Of a stretch of 30,798 nt of DNA, positions 30,795-30,798 are shown piece after piece (position 1 is the stretch's first letter; each line of letters starts with the position of its first letter). The DNA is from a virus: positions 1-30,798 of the IMG/VR virus record IMGVR_UViG_3300025141_000485. One strand, 5' to 3'. Under the pieces are notes generated by a model. That model searched no databases. It saw only the letters and a program-made list of their open reading frames with translations, and was not told where the DNA came from. The translations under genes were made by a program, and so were the position numbers.

Positions 30795-30798
30795 ATGA
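30795..30798 (+). CDS. start of a further plus-strand gene (cut by window edge)
   Basis: The last bases are ATGA, preceded by a GGAGA-type ribosome site about 9 nt upstream and by the hairpin after the previous gene. Only the start codon and one more base are visible, so nothing can be said of the product. The 33-nt hairpin leader is not present here. Confidence 0.35.

Noticed and set aside
1-30798. CRISPR arrays, insertion sequences, integrase or attachment sites
   Set aside because: No regularly spaced direct repeats, no transposase or integrase motifs, and no terminal inverted repeats with target duplication were seen. Direct repeats present are in-frame coding repeats.

Overview
The window is about 31 kb of a GC-rich, double-stranded DNA phage genome or prophage. 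It carries a complete head, packaging, tail and lysis module and is cut at both ends inside neighbouring modules. The tail genes are an adaptor, a beta-propeller nozzle-type tube protein, a beta-helix spike, several large internal or ejection-type proteins and no tape measure or sheath. This points to a short-tailed (podovirus-like) virus. Several lipoproteins, spanin-like lysis genes and an M15 peptidase endolysin point to a Gram-negative host. I could not name the host or assign the virus to a known genus.

Layout. (1) 2-1083, plus strand: the C-terminal part of a cytosine-5 DNA methyltransferase with unusual tandem modules, then a small HTH protein. (2) 1119-28661, minus strand: one long, tightly packed late operon of about 30 genes, read right to left. 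It starts with Cys-rich small proteins and a lipoprotein, followed by small and large terminase candidates, a membrane protein, two accessory proteins, portal, scaffold and major capsid protein. A strong hairpin follows the capsid gene. Then come two structural or unknown proteins, the head-tail adaptor, nozzle, beta-helix protein, a small structural protein, three internal or ejection candidates (561, 304 and 1862 residues), small structural proteins and a Lys-rich repeat protein. The lysis block closes it: holin-like protein, coiled-coil protein, endolysin, lipoprotein, second holin-like protein, and a spanin-like overlapping pair. (3) 28662-29432: a non-coding divergent region with candidate promoters in both directions and several inverted repeats. 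(4) 29433 to the right edge, plus strand: a 90-residue unknown protein, a 298-residue Cys-motif protein, and the start codon of a further gene.

How the genes work together. The terminase would cut and drive DNA into a procapsid built from portal, scaffold and capsid protein. The adaptor and nozzle close the head, the beta-helix protein probably contacts the cell surface, and the large proteins upstream of the lysis genes are probably packaged and ejected with DNA. Many junctions are ATGA, GTGA, TGATG or TAGTG overlaps, implying translational coupling.

The least explained parts are a covarying 33-nt hairpin leader found in front of both right-hand plus-strand genes, the structured non-coding region before them, the modular methyltransferase, and the giant protein with an ADP-ribosyltransferase-like segment. 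All family calls come from reading motifs; no database search was run.
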